The notes: generated from the sequence alone by a model not told the origin. A stretch of DNA of 64,000 bases from Macrocystis pyrifera (GCA_031763025.1 JASSKH010000031.1:372001-436000); one strand, 5' to 3'; shown: positions 21,132-32,612, counted from the stretch's first letter. Numbers and translations are program-made.

Positions 21132-23047
21132 ACCCCCAAAGTCTTACACCAGGCTAGCAAATGCTTCGCTGTGACCTCGGCTGTACAAGCCTCGGCCGGT
21201 TCCAACGCCACGTAGTTGGACAAATCATCCATGATGACCAAAACATATCGGAAACCATCCTCATCAGGCAGGCCATCGCTACCTTCGGGCCCGCTGTGGC
21301 CAACATACAAAAAATCAAAGTGCACCACTTCTCCCGGAGCGGTACCATGCACCGTGTCTCCGTAGGGACGAGGAATGAGTGCACCTGCACGCGTGTCTAC
21401 ACAGTGCAAACACTGGCGAACGAATTCGCGAACCTGAGAATCCATGTGAGGCCAAACACAATATTCCTTCAGGCGAAACAAAGTCGGCGCCACACCACGG
21501 TGACCAGCCGAGCGCATGTGCGCGCACACCATCAAACGAGTTTGAAGAGCAAGATCATCCGGCGGAATCCACAAGACGTCACGCACCCCAACACGCACAC
21601 GAAACAAACCATCATCGGCCAAGGTAGCTTGACCGAAGGTTGTCGAAAATTCATGAACACCAACGCCGATACGAGCGACAGACCTTTGTTGCGAGGCACG
21701 AATCACATCCAATGCGGGAAGCGAATCGTCAGCATTACATGGGCTGTGCACGGCAACCGAACGAACAGGCACCGTAGGAACTTTGACCCAACGAGACAAC
21801 AGATCCCCCCAACAGTTTCGATCGCCAGGGATGTGTTCGATTGCATAGCGGTATTGTCCTAAAACACCCTTCCAATTCTCTAGGCGTTGTGCCATGGTCT
21901 TTGTGACCGTCGTGACACACTTCTCCGGATTGAAAATGTACTGCAAGTTTCGATGATCAGTAAAGATATGAACACCACCCCAAAGCAGGTATTCGAGCCT
22001 CCGGAACGTATTAACGATCGCAAAACCTTCTTTGTCGACAGTCGCCCAGCGCAACTGCGAACCTGTGAACGAACCACTCAGAAATCCGAGAGGCTCGTGA
22101 GACATGCTTTCCAACGCCAATCCACTGCGAAATTCGTGTTCAGGCACTTGGGTGAGAAAACTACCCCAATGGAAATCAGAAGCGTCAGGAAACATCAAAA
22201 CAACGCACCCGGGACGAGGATGATGAAGCGGCACTGCTTGCGCCACCAAACCCCGTGCGGCATTCCACGCCCGCACCCGATCCTCCGTCCACGCGGTATC
22301 CTTGATGACACGATTGCGCGCCACTCGCTTAGTCCGACGTGTAGCCCCAACAAGGAGCTCCTCCAAAAAATCACGTAACGGTGCTACCGTTTCCGCTAAA
22401 CGTGGTAACGATGTACGCAACCAGTTGACAGCCTGCAAGAATTGCATCAGTTCTCCAGCGTTTTCGGGACGACGCATTTCACTTAAACCTTGCACTCGAG
22501 CGGGGTCATGGGACACGACACCATTGGAATACACCTTACCACACCAGACCAGTTCACGAGAGAAGAAGGTACACTTGTGGGCGGCGACAAACAGTCCAAC
22601 ATTCTCCAGGCGTTCAAGAATGTCATCAAGCAGCTGCAGAAGAGCTTCTTCGGTGTCTGCGAAAAAGAAAACGTCATCGACCCAAACTTTGCAATCCAAA
22701 CCACGCAACACTTCAGTCATGACACCTTGGAAATAAGAAGTCGCATTCAAAACACCTTGGGGAACACGGGTAGGCGTGAACAAACCGTCGCTTGTCGCCA
22801 TGGTGAAGACGTCTTGCGCCTCCGGAGCCAAAGGCATCTGCCAGTACCCTTGAAGTAGGTCCAGCTTGCCGAAGAAACGCGCCCCCAGCAGATCTCCCAT
22901 GTCTTCATGGTTGGGCATGACGCCCGGGGACTTCTCCACCTGTGCGTTCACCGCCGAGTAGTCGCTCACCAAACGGAAAGAGTCCTTCTTGGGCACCGCC
23001 ATCGCCGGACTCGCCCACACCGCCTGGATGTTGTGGTAGACAAAGCC
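21116..23047 (-). CDS. gypsy RT, RNase H and integrase N-terminus
   Basis: RT shows SAVNAQVEKSPGVMPNHEDM, LDLLQGYWQMPLAPE with the first catalytic Asp, a PQGVLNATSYFQGVM block and VWVDDVFFFADTEE near 22670. RNase H reads FPDASDFHWGSFLTQ, WATVDKEGFAI (Glu) and IFTDHRNLQYIF (Asp), followed by HIPGDRNCWGDLLSRW. The integrase zinc domain is H-x3-H (HMRSAGH) then C-x2-C (CLHC), and its first core Asp is in VVHFDFLYVGHSG. Long and clean over about 640 codons. The join to protease is a frame change at an A8 run (23048-23055). Confidence 0.9.
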   Translation of the reverse strand, partial: GFVYHNIQAVWASPAMAVPKKDSFRLVSDYSAVNAQVEKSPGVMPNHEDMGDLLGARFFGKLDLLQGYWQMPLAPEAQDVFTMATSDGLFTPTRVPQGVLNATSYFQGVMTEVLRGLDCKVWVDDVFFFADTEEALLQLLDDILERLENVGLFVAAHKCTFFSRELVWCGKVYSNGVVSHDPARVQGLSEMRRPENAGELMQFLQAVNWLRTSLPRLAETVAPLRDFLEELLVGATRRTKRVARNRVIKDTAWTEDRVRAWNAARGLVAQAVPLHHPRPGCVVLMFPDASDFHWGSFLTQVPEHEFRSGLALESMSHEPLGFLSGSFTGSQLRWATVDKEGFAIVNTFRRLEYLLWGGVHIFTDHRNLQYIFNPEKCVTTVTKTMAQRLENWKGVLGQYRYAIEHIPGDRNCWGDLLSRWVKVPTVPVRSVAVHSPCNADDSLPALDVIRASQQRSVARIGVGVHEFSTTFGQATLADDGLFRVRVGVRDVLWIPPDDLALQTRLMVCAHMRSAGHRGVAPTLFRLKEYCVWPHMDSQVREFVRQCLHCVDTRAGALIPRPYGDTVHGTAPGEVVHFDFLYVGHSGPEGSDGLPDEDGFRYVLVIMDDLSNYVALEPAEACTAEVTAKHLLAWCKTLGVRVCG

Positions 23048-23800
23048 AAAAAAAACACCAAAGCAGCAATGCACTTCGAGAGCCAGTCCCTTTTCGTCGG
23101 TTCGTACCGACGTGGCGTTGCCTTGACAGGCTTCGCCTGTTGCTTCAGCTGCACTCGCATCGGCTCCACTTGCGCTGGCGGATCACCACACAGCGCACGG
23201 CGAAAAGCACCCACGCGACGAGCCAAAATTTCGCGCAAACGGGTTGCTCCGCCGACGCTTAATCCACTCTGCTCTGCCTGCTGCACGCTGTCCTCCAACG
23301 CCCGTTCTCGGGCCGTCCGCTCCGCCTCCGGATCCATGAACATGTCTGGCCCCCGGTCGACCAAATGTTCCACCGCCTTGTCCTCCGGAGCATCCACCGT
23401 AGCCTCGGTCTGAAAAGCACGCACGGAAACCGTCACTCTGCGCGCCGCAAGGTAACTCGGAGTCTCCACACCGGTCGATACCGGCACTGCGCGAGGGCGA
23501 AGCTTCTCCAGAGCTTCACGGTAGACGTCGATGCCAAGAGCTTTCATGGTAGCCATGCCAAACAGAACGACGTTATCTGTACCAGGCATGACCGCGAAAG
23601 TGATGGGCTCCAATTTCACCGCTCCCCACGGCGTCCGTACACTCACGGCAATCGGCACCGTTTTGTGCGTGACCATCACTGAAACACCCGTAGCGGTTTT
23701 CGCCTGCTGCGGGCCATTTTCGAACGGAATTTGCAGATCGGCGCCGCCGAAATGCGAAGACAGCTGCTGAAGTAAGCCGACACCGATGGACGTCCATGGT
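22966..23800 (-). CDS. gypsy protease-like region
   Basis: Frame with ITFAVMPGTDNVVLFGMATM and ALGIDVYREAL, which resembles the C-terminal half of a retropepsin followed by the pre-RT linker. No D-T/S-G active-site triad could be found between the gag CCHC and this segment in any of the three minus frames. Overlap with gag (gag frame closes at 23676) suggests either programmed frameshifting or a shift near 23800. Confidence 0.6.
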
Positions 23801-24695
23801 TGAATCTGCCCCGGCCGCCATTGCGGCCCCCGCGATACCCTGACGACCCGCGCCCACCACTGCTGGGAGCTGTGCCGCCACCGCGAGCTTTTGGGCAATC
23901 AGAAACATAATGGTTGGGATCACCACACTCGAAACAGACGCGAACAAACGACTTTTTCGCGGACTGCTGCTGTTTCGGTTTCTGCTGCTGTTGGCGTCGC
24001 GGTTCAGCTGCCCCTGCAGCATCTTTCCGACCATACGCCTCGATGAATTTCCACTGTTCTGCAGCAGAAAAAATTTGGTCCATGACCAATGCCGGGTCCT
24101 TCTTCCACCCTGCAGCGTACGTTAGCTGACCTTTTACGTACTTTTTGAACTCGGACGGCCATAAGCCATCCACCAACGCCATGCTCACAAATTCCGCCGG
24201 TCCGGGCAACCACGAACGGTCCTGCGCGCGGTACATGGCATGCACCGCGTGATTCTCCGCAAAATACTTTTCCATAGCGGAGTTTACCATCATCGCGCGG
24301 TCTTTGACGGATGTTTCACCGCCCTGCTTTTCATCGCGCCTCATTGAGAGAACGCGACGCAAGTCCGCTGCCGCCCGCGAGGTGTCAAATCTGTTGCTGG
24401 TGGTTGTGTAACCAGCGTGCTGCCTAACAGCGTCCAACAACTCCGAGGCGGTCATCGTAGTCTGATGCTTGTAAAATCCCTCAAAACACCGATGAATGTA
24501 ATTGGGGATAAGCTGGCCCATGCTCACTTTGGAGTGCTGAACCACCCCCTGAGCGTTGGCGAGCTGCAGCCGTTCCTCATAATCGAGGTACGCTGCGTAA
24601 AAAACACGAGAGGCCTGCTCGGTCCACACCTCTCCGTATTTCGGTGGAGTCAGAGACTCCCCTACCACCAGCGGCGTGCTTGCCGTGTGCGCCAT
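23676..24695 (-). CDS. gypsy gag with CCHC knuckle
   Basis: ATG at 24695 on the minus strand. About 240 residues of helical capsid-type sequence contain EEFKKYVKGQLTY-like spacing (EFKKYVKGQLTYAAGWKKDP) and a Gln/Lys-rich linker (QQQQKPKQQQSAKK). A CCHC knuckle, CFECGDPNHYVSDC, lies near 23895-23935, and a Gly/Arg-rich tail follows. The last 30 or so residues before 23676 are probably out of phase with the element's pol. Confidence 0.85.
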   Translation of the reverse strand: MAHTASTPLVVGESLTPPKYGEVWTEQASRVFYAAYLDYEERLQLANAQGVVQHSKVSMGQLIPNYIHRCFEGFYKHQTTMTASELLDAVRQHAGYTTTSNRFDTSRAAADLRRVLSMRRDEKQGGETSVKDRAMMVNSAMEKYFAENHAVHAMYRAQDRSWLPGPAEFVSMALVDGLWPSEFKKYVKGQLTYAAGWKKDPALVMDQIFSAAEQWKFIEAYGRKDAAGAAEPRRQQQQKPKQQQSAKKSFVRVCFECGDPNHYVSDCPKARGGGTAPSSGGRGSSGYRGGRNGGRGRFNHGRPSVSAYFSSCLRISAAPICKFRSKMARSRRKPLRVFQ

Positions 24696-24902
24696 AATCC
24701 ACAGCAGTCCACCTGGACTCTACTGTAATAACGGAGAAACTGCCGCCTGACCTGTGCGTCCTCCAGCTCCCGGAGCGTCCTCCCCTGCTGTGCGCTTCAA
24801 GCCGTTTCGATCCGTCCAACGGGCCAACTGCCTTCCCAGCTGTGACCCAATACTCCGCAGCCGAAAACTCCTCCAACAGAAGTTCCGCGAATATCTAGAT
24901 AT
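24696..24902. other. gypsy 5' leader
   Basis: 207 bp between the 5' LTR and the gag start. The minus-strand sequence after the LTR begins ATATCTAGATATTCGCGG. I could not assign it to a primer tRNA. Confidence 0.5.
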
Positions 24903-25134
24903 TATGGCCTCTGCCAGATGATATCAGCAAGAGGGCTTCCAGCGAGGGACTCCACCAGTCTCGCTGGCCTCGCACTCAGTAAGTCTTGTTCTTAGAGCTT
25001 GTATTATCACGGAGTGATCCTCATCGGACCACGAGCCAGGTGGCTAGGGGACATCACACAGGATCCCCGGCCACTGCTCCACTCACACATGCGATTACAC
25101 TGAAACCTCCACGGCTTGGTATCTTTTGGCTACA
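24903..25134 (-). repeat. gypsy LTR (5' LTR in element orientation)
   Basis: 232 bp, same as 19856-20087 by eye, followed by the duplicated GTAC at 25135-25138. Confidence 0.95.
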
Positions 25135-25138
25135 GTAC

Positions 25139-25192
25139 TTCGTCCAATCCACAAGATTCACTGATGCTGAGGAAGGTCGTCACTTCTACTAA
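25139..25192 (+). CDS. small ORF interrupted by the gypsy element (3' part)
   Basis: Seventeen codons plus TAA in the same phase as 19526-19855 once the duplicated GTAC is counted once. See the 5' part. Confidence 0.3.
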   Translation, partial: FVQSTRFTDAEEGRHFY

Positions 25193-28040
25193 AAACAGCC
25201 GATTCACGCTTTTTCAGTTCATAGTTCAGGGTCGGCCGATCCACGCATTCGTAGTTCAATTTGAGGCCATCACCACGCGTTCGCTTTCCATGGTCAAGTT
25301 TCGTGGCACCACCATCCCCTCCCTGCCTCACGGTATCCTCATCCTTCAGCGCGAATACATCTCCAACCCCTTGATTGTTTCCTTCGGCCGAAGAGTCTGC
25401 TTTCCCGGTACTCTGTCTGCCACTACCCGTATCACCTCGCCCAGTCCAGGGTTGGTAACCCAAGGCAACGGCGTCTGCGTTGCCTCCAACCCTCCCAGCC
25501 TTGTCTTGAAACTCATTCCAAGGTATACAATGCTGTCAAGGGCAAGCTGCACCGCCGCTGCCTGAACCACTGCGCATGGGTCTCATGTCGCCAGGACCAC
25601 GGTCCTTTCCGAGTGGAATCGGCATAAAAGGTCCAGATGTAGACCTTAACCGACAGCACGGACTCGGTCAAGCCGCGTACGCAGTTGCTTTTACTTTGAT
25701 TCGCAACGTACTCGAGACCCTTGCGTACTGCGCTACCTTTCGTGGCGTTCCGCTGCCAAAGAGACGGGGACGTGCGGTTTGACACCTCGCTTTCCTGGAG
25801 AATACAAGGAAACCCGGCGTTGTATTACCCGGCATGGAGTGGTCAGATCCGCCGGTGAGATTTACGTCTGCACTAACAAGGCGCCGAGAGAAAGATACTT
25901 GGCATAAAATGACGTAGCTGGATATTTGTTTGAGAATCGTTTCAGGTGATTATCGTTGAGATCATCCCTGCCATTTATGAAGCGTTGAGGATAGTGCCAA
26001 ATTTCCGGGGAAAATCATCCCGTGGTTCGCCTACTGTCATTTGACAAAACGTGCTTGAGGGTTTGCTTCAGTGTCAGCTACAACAAAACAGACTCCCATC
26101 GTACCGTGGGGCGGCTGCCGTCGCCGTGAAAGGCGTGAATTCTCATGGTGTGTTCGCATGCCGCGTCCCACCCTCCAACTGTCCAGCTTGATCCCTAAAA
26201 AACTCTGTGGGTGATTTTCCTCTGAACACCATATTCATTGCCGCCAAGTTCGCCACGCGCACGTGCATGATCCATCTGTAGCACATAAAATTGAACTTCT
26301 TCTCCTATGGGGGAGGGCGTAGCAACCAAGAGAGGATGCTCAATACGTGGTTCAGCTGCCGACGGTAATGGCCCTGAAACTAGAATATGAGCATCTCCTA
26401 CCACCTAATGCGGCCTGATGCTGTGCACAACTTTGCGGTTGGAATACTGGTGCCGCGGTCCACGAGCTGTGTACCCTTCAAACAACTTATGAGTTTCTTA
26501 AACGTTGTTAAATCCGTGTCGACGTATAGCATGGCATGATAATCTTTACATTTCAACGGCGGTTTGGTGTCGTCGTCTTCCCACCCACACTAAGCAAGTC
26601 AACTGTTTTAACGTCCCGATAACATGTTGGCTATCAAAGGCACACTGTGGCGTACTTAAACAAACTGAAAACGCGCCGACGTATCTAAATTATAGTGCAT
26701 AATTATCAGAGATTTACGTGGCTCGGATTTATCTTTTTTACAACATTATCTCGGTTGCAGACGACAAGCGCCCAAAGAGCGAAGGAGCACTATCACAAAT
26801 TTCGATATGTTTTACTCTCTAACCTGTTGCATCTTACACTCAGCAGTCGTTTCTGCAAACTCGTCACCCGTCGGCTAAACAAGCTGTATTTGTCTTGAAC
26901 CGACAAGTCCGAATCGCGGCGGTGATTGCTCGCCCGCGCACCATGAGCGGGAACCGCGATGACAACTGGCTCCGGGTGTATCGAGCCTGCCTCGGCTAGA
27001 TCCTCGATTCCCCGGCTAACGCATTAGACGTTGGGGTAATGTTCGAACACGAATATGGTCTTCAACTTCATGCTGGCTGAACCCACATATACTCCAGCGC
27101 CGCGCGCACAGATGCGTCCGTTAGGCGAGATAGCCCCGTAAAACACAAAGTGCTGTCTGACTCGTCTCCCTTGCTTTGTTCCACCTGCACGGACAGCAAA
27201 AATAGAGGCATGTTTTGTGTGTGTTTCTGGTCTTGATTTGTGAATATGTCGTAAAATTTAAGACAGCGAGTAGGTCAGAATATAATGTAGTGTGTCCGAC
27301 GAGAAACTCATGACATGATCGGTGTATTATTAGTACAGACAAACCTACACCACGCACAAGTAGGAAACGAGGCTTCCCCATAATGTTTACCAAGGCCGTT
27401 CACTGTATGTTTCTGTTTTTGCGTTGCTGTGCGGTTTGATGCGATTGTAAGGCATCACACCGAACTGCATCGCATCAAACGATTATCCCCTAAGCAATGA
27501 CCGTCCCTAACGGTACAAAATGATTCCCAAGCAAGAAATACGCACCATTCCGTACTGTAGGAGTCCCAGAACAAGTGATACGTCTCAATGATGAGACTAT
27601 ACTTCAAAAACGGTTGTGCTGCACGTTATCACCTACTATGTCATTGCTGAGCTGAGCAATATGTGCTTCATGACGTGTGACGCTTTCGTTGACGCGTGTT
27701 GCACAGGCCACAATTTCATGGTAAATTGAAAGCTGGTGCGGAAAATACCAACTACACAATACATAAACTAATAAACGAGGACAAAAACAAAATGCAGCTA
27801 CAATTTTGCCGTCTCGGCCACTTAATGAAGGAAGAAAGTGCACGGCTGCTGCAAGGTCAATATTCACATTAAACAAAACGTCGTGTGCCCGCTGAGTAAG
27901 TTTCAACCTTGTTGTGATGATATCGTAATGACTTGCGACTGCCATCAAGATATCTTCTGCCGCGCAGAGTCGATAGGTGTCCGTTTGTGTCTGTTTCACA
28001 CCTCGGATAACGTAACACTAAACGTTTTATGTTAATGTTA
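25193..28040. other. long stretch without recognised genes
   Basis: A plus-strand open frame of about 140 codons closes at 25565 but shows no family motif. The rest holds only short open frames. A TAACAT-rich texture starts near 28020. Confidence 0.35.
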
Positions 28041-28800
28041 GGCGTCAGCGAAAAAAAAAAACGTAACATTACGTTACTACGTTAACTTCTTTCTGGATTT
28101 TGTGATAACATAGTGTTAGAGTGTTATGATGTTGGCGGGCAATCGCGTAACATTGTGTTAGAGAGTTACCTTGATCCCGTAGTGACCGCAGTATATTTGT
28201 TACGGTGTTAGGGTATGCAGCCCATAGCGAGTATAACCATGTTAGCGTGTTAGCGGAATTCCTTGTGGCTATCGTAACGCACGTTAAAGGGAAAACGTAC
28301 ATGGTCAATTAAACGTAAACCTTATGTTACTGTGTTAGCAACATCGGCCCATAGCGTGTAACGTTATGTTGGTGTGTCAACGGAATTCTTACTTGCTACC
28401 GTAACATCCTGTAGACGGATGATGTACACGGTCAAAGAAACGCGTACATAACACTATGTTAGTGTGTTAGTGAAGTTCTTAGTGGCAATCGTACCACACG
28501 TTAGAGAGATGACGTATATGGCCAATACAACACGTTAACATTATGTTGTCGTATCAGCCGCAGCAGCAGTCCGTATCGAGCGACGTTATGTGAGGGTGTT
28601 ACGGAAGCCTTGCTACCGTAAGGTACATCAAACGGATAACATATAATATGATGGATAAAACACTAGCATTATGTGAATATGTTGGCGCGTATGCAGTGTA
28701 TGTTGTGACACTTGTTAGCGCATAAGGTACACCCCCAATCCAACATCAATAATATGTTACTGCCGTGTTAACTCGAACGTACGAGTGTGCAGATTATGTT
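28040..28800. repeat. palindromic TAACAT/ATGTTA array, left
   Basis: Many copies of TAAC-A-N-TGTTA-like inverted motifs (for example taacattatgttg, taacactatgttag) are embedded in a degenerate ~90-125-bp unit containing cggaattctt..gctaccgtaac and acgtacatggtcaa. A similar texture returns at 30940-31790. Confidence 0.65.
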
Positions 28801-29313
28801 ATAGATGGAGAACGTCCCGTGTTACAAGGTTCCCCTTCGGGATGTGGGTAATGTGAAATCCCGGGGGCGTCGCAAGGCGAAAAGGGAGTCACGGGTAACA
28901 CCCGTATAGCAGTTCTTAGCGGAAACGAGAGCCATGGGTTAGAGTGTTGCTCGAAAGAAAGAGTAATAATTATTAGTAGCACGTAGTCGGCAGGAACTAA
29001 GTACTACTCTTTCTGTGGTAGATACTACACTACTACATGCGCGCGGTAACATGGTTTGACTATTGTATATACCGTCACTTTACACCACTACCACTACTAC
29101 GCTTATGTAGTACAGGTAGAAGCAGCATGCACTCTACAAGATACTGCCTGGTACACTAGTACTACTACTACCTACTACTACCTATTACTACCTACTACTA
29201 AGTACTACTGCTGACCAAACGCTCATCAAATATACAGACAACAATAGAGAGGTTAAATGACCGCGCGGTACCATGAATTGGGGCATGATCACTGATGTAT
29301 GTAATACTGTTAC
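28801..29313. repeat. TAC/TAG trinucleotide tract and AGGTAGAAGCAGCATG motif
   Basis: A (tac)n-rich tract lies at about 29150-29215. The 16-mer aggtagaagcagcatg near 29116 recurs near 29460, 29629 and 29763 (last copy cagtatg). Confidence 0.7.
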
Positions 29314-29422
29314 TATTACTGGGGTACATAGTTAATAAGACCTATGGTATATATAAAAACCTTTGTATTTACCATTTTTTACTAACAATATTTGGTCCTA
29401 TTTACCATGGTCCCCCGTAATA
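29314..29422. mobile_element. MITE M1, copy 2
   Basis: 109 bp, similar throughout to 16047-16154, with terminal inverted repeats TATTACTGGGGTACATAGTT at the left and TATTACGGGGGACCATGGTA at the complemented right end. The flank is AT-rich; no clear target duplication. Confidence 0.75.
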
Positions 29423-30939
29423 TTATATATACACCACCAGTAATACGTAGATGCAGTACAGGTAGAAGCAGCATTAATAAATATTACACTACAATACCTA
29501 CTACTCCTGCTACTGTTCCGATAATACTAAAACTTCGATACAACGGCGACGTAGCATGCAAGTGGTACCATGAGTTGGGGGCATGACTACTATACTGTTA
29601 CTACCCAGATAGATGTGCTGTAGTAAAGGTAGAAGCAGCATGTGCACGCCACGAACTACCTGATACTATACTACTACGACTATACCGATGATATTGTAAA
29701 ATGTACAGGGTACGTATTATGTACGGTTGAGGGCATCTATCTACTACTGCTTCTATTGGCCAGGTAGAAGCAGTATGCAGAAGTAGACGGACCGGGGCGG
29801 GAGCCAGTTTCGTGTTCACGGACGTACTCGGTGTGAGGTGCGTGGTGTACGTCAAACGGCTTAGGTGAAACATGTTTGACGCTCGACAGCTCGACAGACG
29901 TGTATAATCGCTGCTGATGTATGTGCTGGTGTATCTGCTGGTGTATCTGCTGGTGTATCTGTTGCTGCTGAGTAAAGTTGATAATAAAACGGGCGATTTC
30001 AGATTTATAGACATTTTGAACCCAGAGAACTTTAAGCAGAGGAAACTCTCGTGCTCGTGCGGGATTGATTATTGTTGACTGCTCGCCACGACCGGGTAGG
30101 TTTCCCAGCCTATAGCACCGAAAAAAAGGAACCCGACTCGGTTGCTCGACCTGGTGAACACTTCACACGCATACTATACGAACACTGCTGTCGTACTGCT
30201 GCTGCTGTTGTAGTGCGCGCTTTGACCGGGTGTTGCTTTTGAAATACGGCAGAAGTTCGTACGAATCGTCGTCCTGCCCCTGCGCAGCATCCAAATAGAT
30301 GCACCTTTCTCGAGATTATGTATGTGTTCGTTCCTACTTCCTAGGTCGGCAGGAATCACGGCCCACACACACAGAAAAAATGCGCTATCCGTGACCGCGA
30401 CCAAAGGGAGAGCTTGATGAACGACTGTTGTTGTGCCGTGGCTGCCTCTGTAGATAGCTCAAGGCAGGCACGATACAGCAGCAGCCAGCAACAGAAAAGA
30501 AGAATTAAAGCTTGTGGGGTCTAGATTGTCTTGCTTGGCTCTAGCAGGTCGGAATGACTCCCCGTAGATATTTGCCAGAATGCTCGACTTCGGAGGCCCA
30601 GGGCACGCGCCACGGACTTCGGCCGGGGCTCGCATTCGCGCAGTGCTGTACACGCGGGCTCCGTGTGTGCCACGCAGCCTAGAGTGCGAGAGAAGACCCG
30701 CGGCCGGACATGAAAAGTAAAACGTTCCGGGAAAAAGTTAATCTAGGTTGGTACAAAGTAATATGGATGGATAATGCACTGGCGGGGTTTCAAGAAGAAA
30801 ATGAGTCGTTTTTTTTTTCCGGGGATCCTTCCAAAAATATGGAGGGGTTTTTTACCGGGGATGCAATGCTACCACCCCCCACCGGGATATGTTTGTAGGT
30901 ATCCCCTACTGGGATGTCGGCGAACTTGGATAACACGGC
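29423..30939. other. stretch without recognised genes
   Basis: Includes further AGGTAGAAGCAG motifs to about 29775, a ctggtgtatctg triplication at 29930-29960, and GC-rich sequence at 30520-30710 with no family signal. Confidence 0.35.
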
Positions 30940-31790
30940 TACGTTGTGTTACTCCCACACGCCGCTTTACCACTAACACAGGTAACACATGTTAGATCTC
31001 GGGAAGATCCAAGGGGTAACGTAGTAACATTACGTTAGAACGACTTCGGCCCCAACGGTAACTCAATAACATATTGTTAGGTCCGGATTGATGTTTATGG
31101 CAACAAGGTAACGGAATATTACCATCAGATCTTTACTGATGGTAACACCGTAACATAATGTTGCAGAGACTTCCGCATTTAGGCTAAAACATCCTAACAT
31201 AATGTTACGTATGGGCCGGCTAGGACTGTAACGTATCTAACGTACGTTAGATGTTACGTTCTCCGAGCTCAAGGTAATCAGATGGGGGGCCCATATAACG
31301 TAGTGTTAGTAGTGCTGGTCTCTGCGGTATGTTACGTTGGTGTGTTATCTGTAACACAATGTTATGTGTTAGTAGTGCTCGCGAATATGGTGACGTTATG
31401 TCCGGGCGCTATGTATAACTCTCCTCGTTAGGGTAACACCATGTTAGTGTATTATGTCCAACGCTGCGTCGACAGTAAGATTATGTCATCGTGTTAGTAA
31501 GTATGCGGATATTGATCTGGGCGTAACGTACGTGTTTGGTCAAAGTCTAACACTGTGTTACAGTGTTAGTTCAAGGACTCATCACGGTATAACATAATGT
31601 TACTGTACCAGAGCTGGACGAGACGGAGCAGCAACAGAACGTTAAGGAACGTGCACGTTCGTGGGTTTCCAGTTACCATTGTGTTACCGTGTTACCGTGA
31701 TTGCTCCTCCACTGATAACACTATGTTGGTACGTTACCACGTTCCAGTGTTAGGCTCCACTGCGTAGATAAGTGATCTCCGAGTGTTACG
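30940..31790. repeat. palindromic TAACAT/ATGTTA array, right
   Basis: Numerous TAACATAATGTTA-type inverted motifs (for example ctaacataatgttacg near 31195 and gtaacataatgttgc near 31150), spaced irregularly by tens of bases. Same motif family as 28040-28800. Confidence 0.65.
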
Positions 31791-32535
31791 TTATCCGAGA
31801 TGTGATCTGTAATAATCCACCGTTCCCCCGAACAACTCCGCGACGGATATTACCTATGTTCATTCGAACACAAACCGTGTCCTACCGTGTCGCCGTCTCC
31901 CCCCGTCGCCTCCTTCGTCTTCAAGCTATCGTGTTCAGAATGATGACCAGAACTGGAATTCTCGCTGCTGCTGTTCCTTTGACGTTCTTCGTCATCGTCC
32001 CCGCTGTCGCTGACGAAGTCACTTGCTCCACCGTCCTCTTCTACTTCCAAATCGTTGTTCCTGTCAACAGCCTCCATTCGTGATTCTTCGCTGTGCACGC
32101 GTTGGAGACACGAGCAGATTGCAACAACATCTGATTTTCTTTGCGCGAGGTCGCTGACCACTTCGGCCCCCGTTTCCACGACGATTTCTCTGTTGGGCAC
32201 TCTAATAGCAAGGTGACTTTCGGATCGTGTACGGGGAGAAACGTAGAATTCCCCAGGAGGCAGTTGACGACCACCATGCCAAGGTTGTACGCGGTTGTGT
32301 TTGTTTTCTGCAAGTCAACCGCCTGTTTCATGATCAATGGGGATATTTTCGAACGTAAATATGAACGAGATATTTAAGAATTTACAACGCCAAAGAAATA
32401 ACAGGGACATTTTTCCACCTTCGCGGTGCAATTTTTACCCATATCACAGAATCTCGGACATAAACAAAATATTTCATATGACCCCGTGTTACTATGACAA
32501 CTGCACTGTACTAGCACAGCAACACAGCGTATGCA
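31791..32535. other. stretch without recognised genes
   Basis: An Asp/Glu/Ser-rich minus-strand open frame (31850-32200) and a plus-strand frame opposite it overlap. The acidic minus frame is low complexity and I cannot support it as a gene. Confidence 0.35.
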
Positions 32536-32612
32536 CCAACAGGGAGGGAGGGGGTAGGGTAGGCTAGGATAGGATGAGATGGGGTTAGGTAGAGTTGGGT
32601 TGGGTTGGTTGA
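32536..32612 (+). repeat. G-rich degenerate tract (GGTTA/GGGTT-like)
   Basis: Continuous purine/T-rich sequence of aggg, taggg and gggtt words. Could form G-quadruplexes. Confidence 0.7.

Larger units (their letters stand above)
19856..25134 (-). mobile_element. chromodomain Ty3/gypsy LTR retrotransposon
   Basis: 5279 bp with 232-bp LTRs that I read as identical, flanked by GTAC at 19852-19855 and 25135-25138 (a fifth base T is ambiguous). Coding is on the minus strand in the order gag, protease, RT, RNase H, integrase, chromodomain. That order and the terminal chromodomain place it with the chromoviruses. Confidence 0.95.

Noticed and set aside
21161..23413. long plus-strand open frames opposite gypsy pol
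   Set aside because: Antisense of conserved RT/RNase H/integrase coding; no family signal of their own.
26900..27060. tRNA-like words (cggctaacgcattagacgttgggg and gttcgaacac)
   Set aside because: The anticodon loop lacks T at position 33 and no D-arm/acceptor pairing could be built.
31850..32200. acidic 116-codon minus-strand open frame as a gene
   Set aside because: Asp/Glu/Ser low complexity with an equally long frame on the other strand; no start context or motif.
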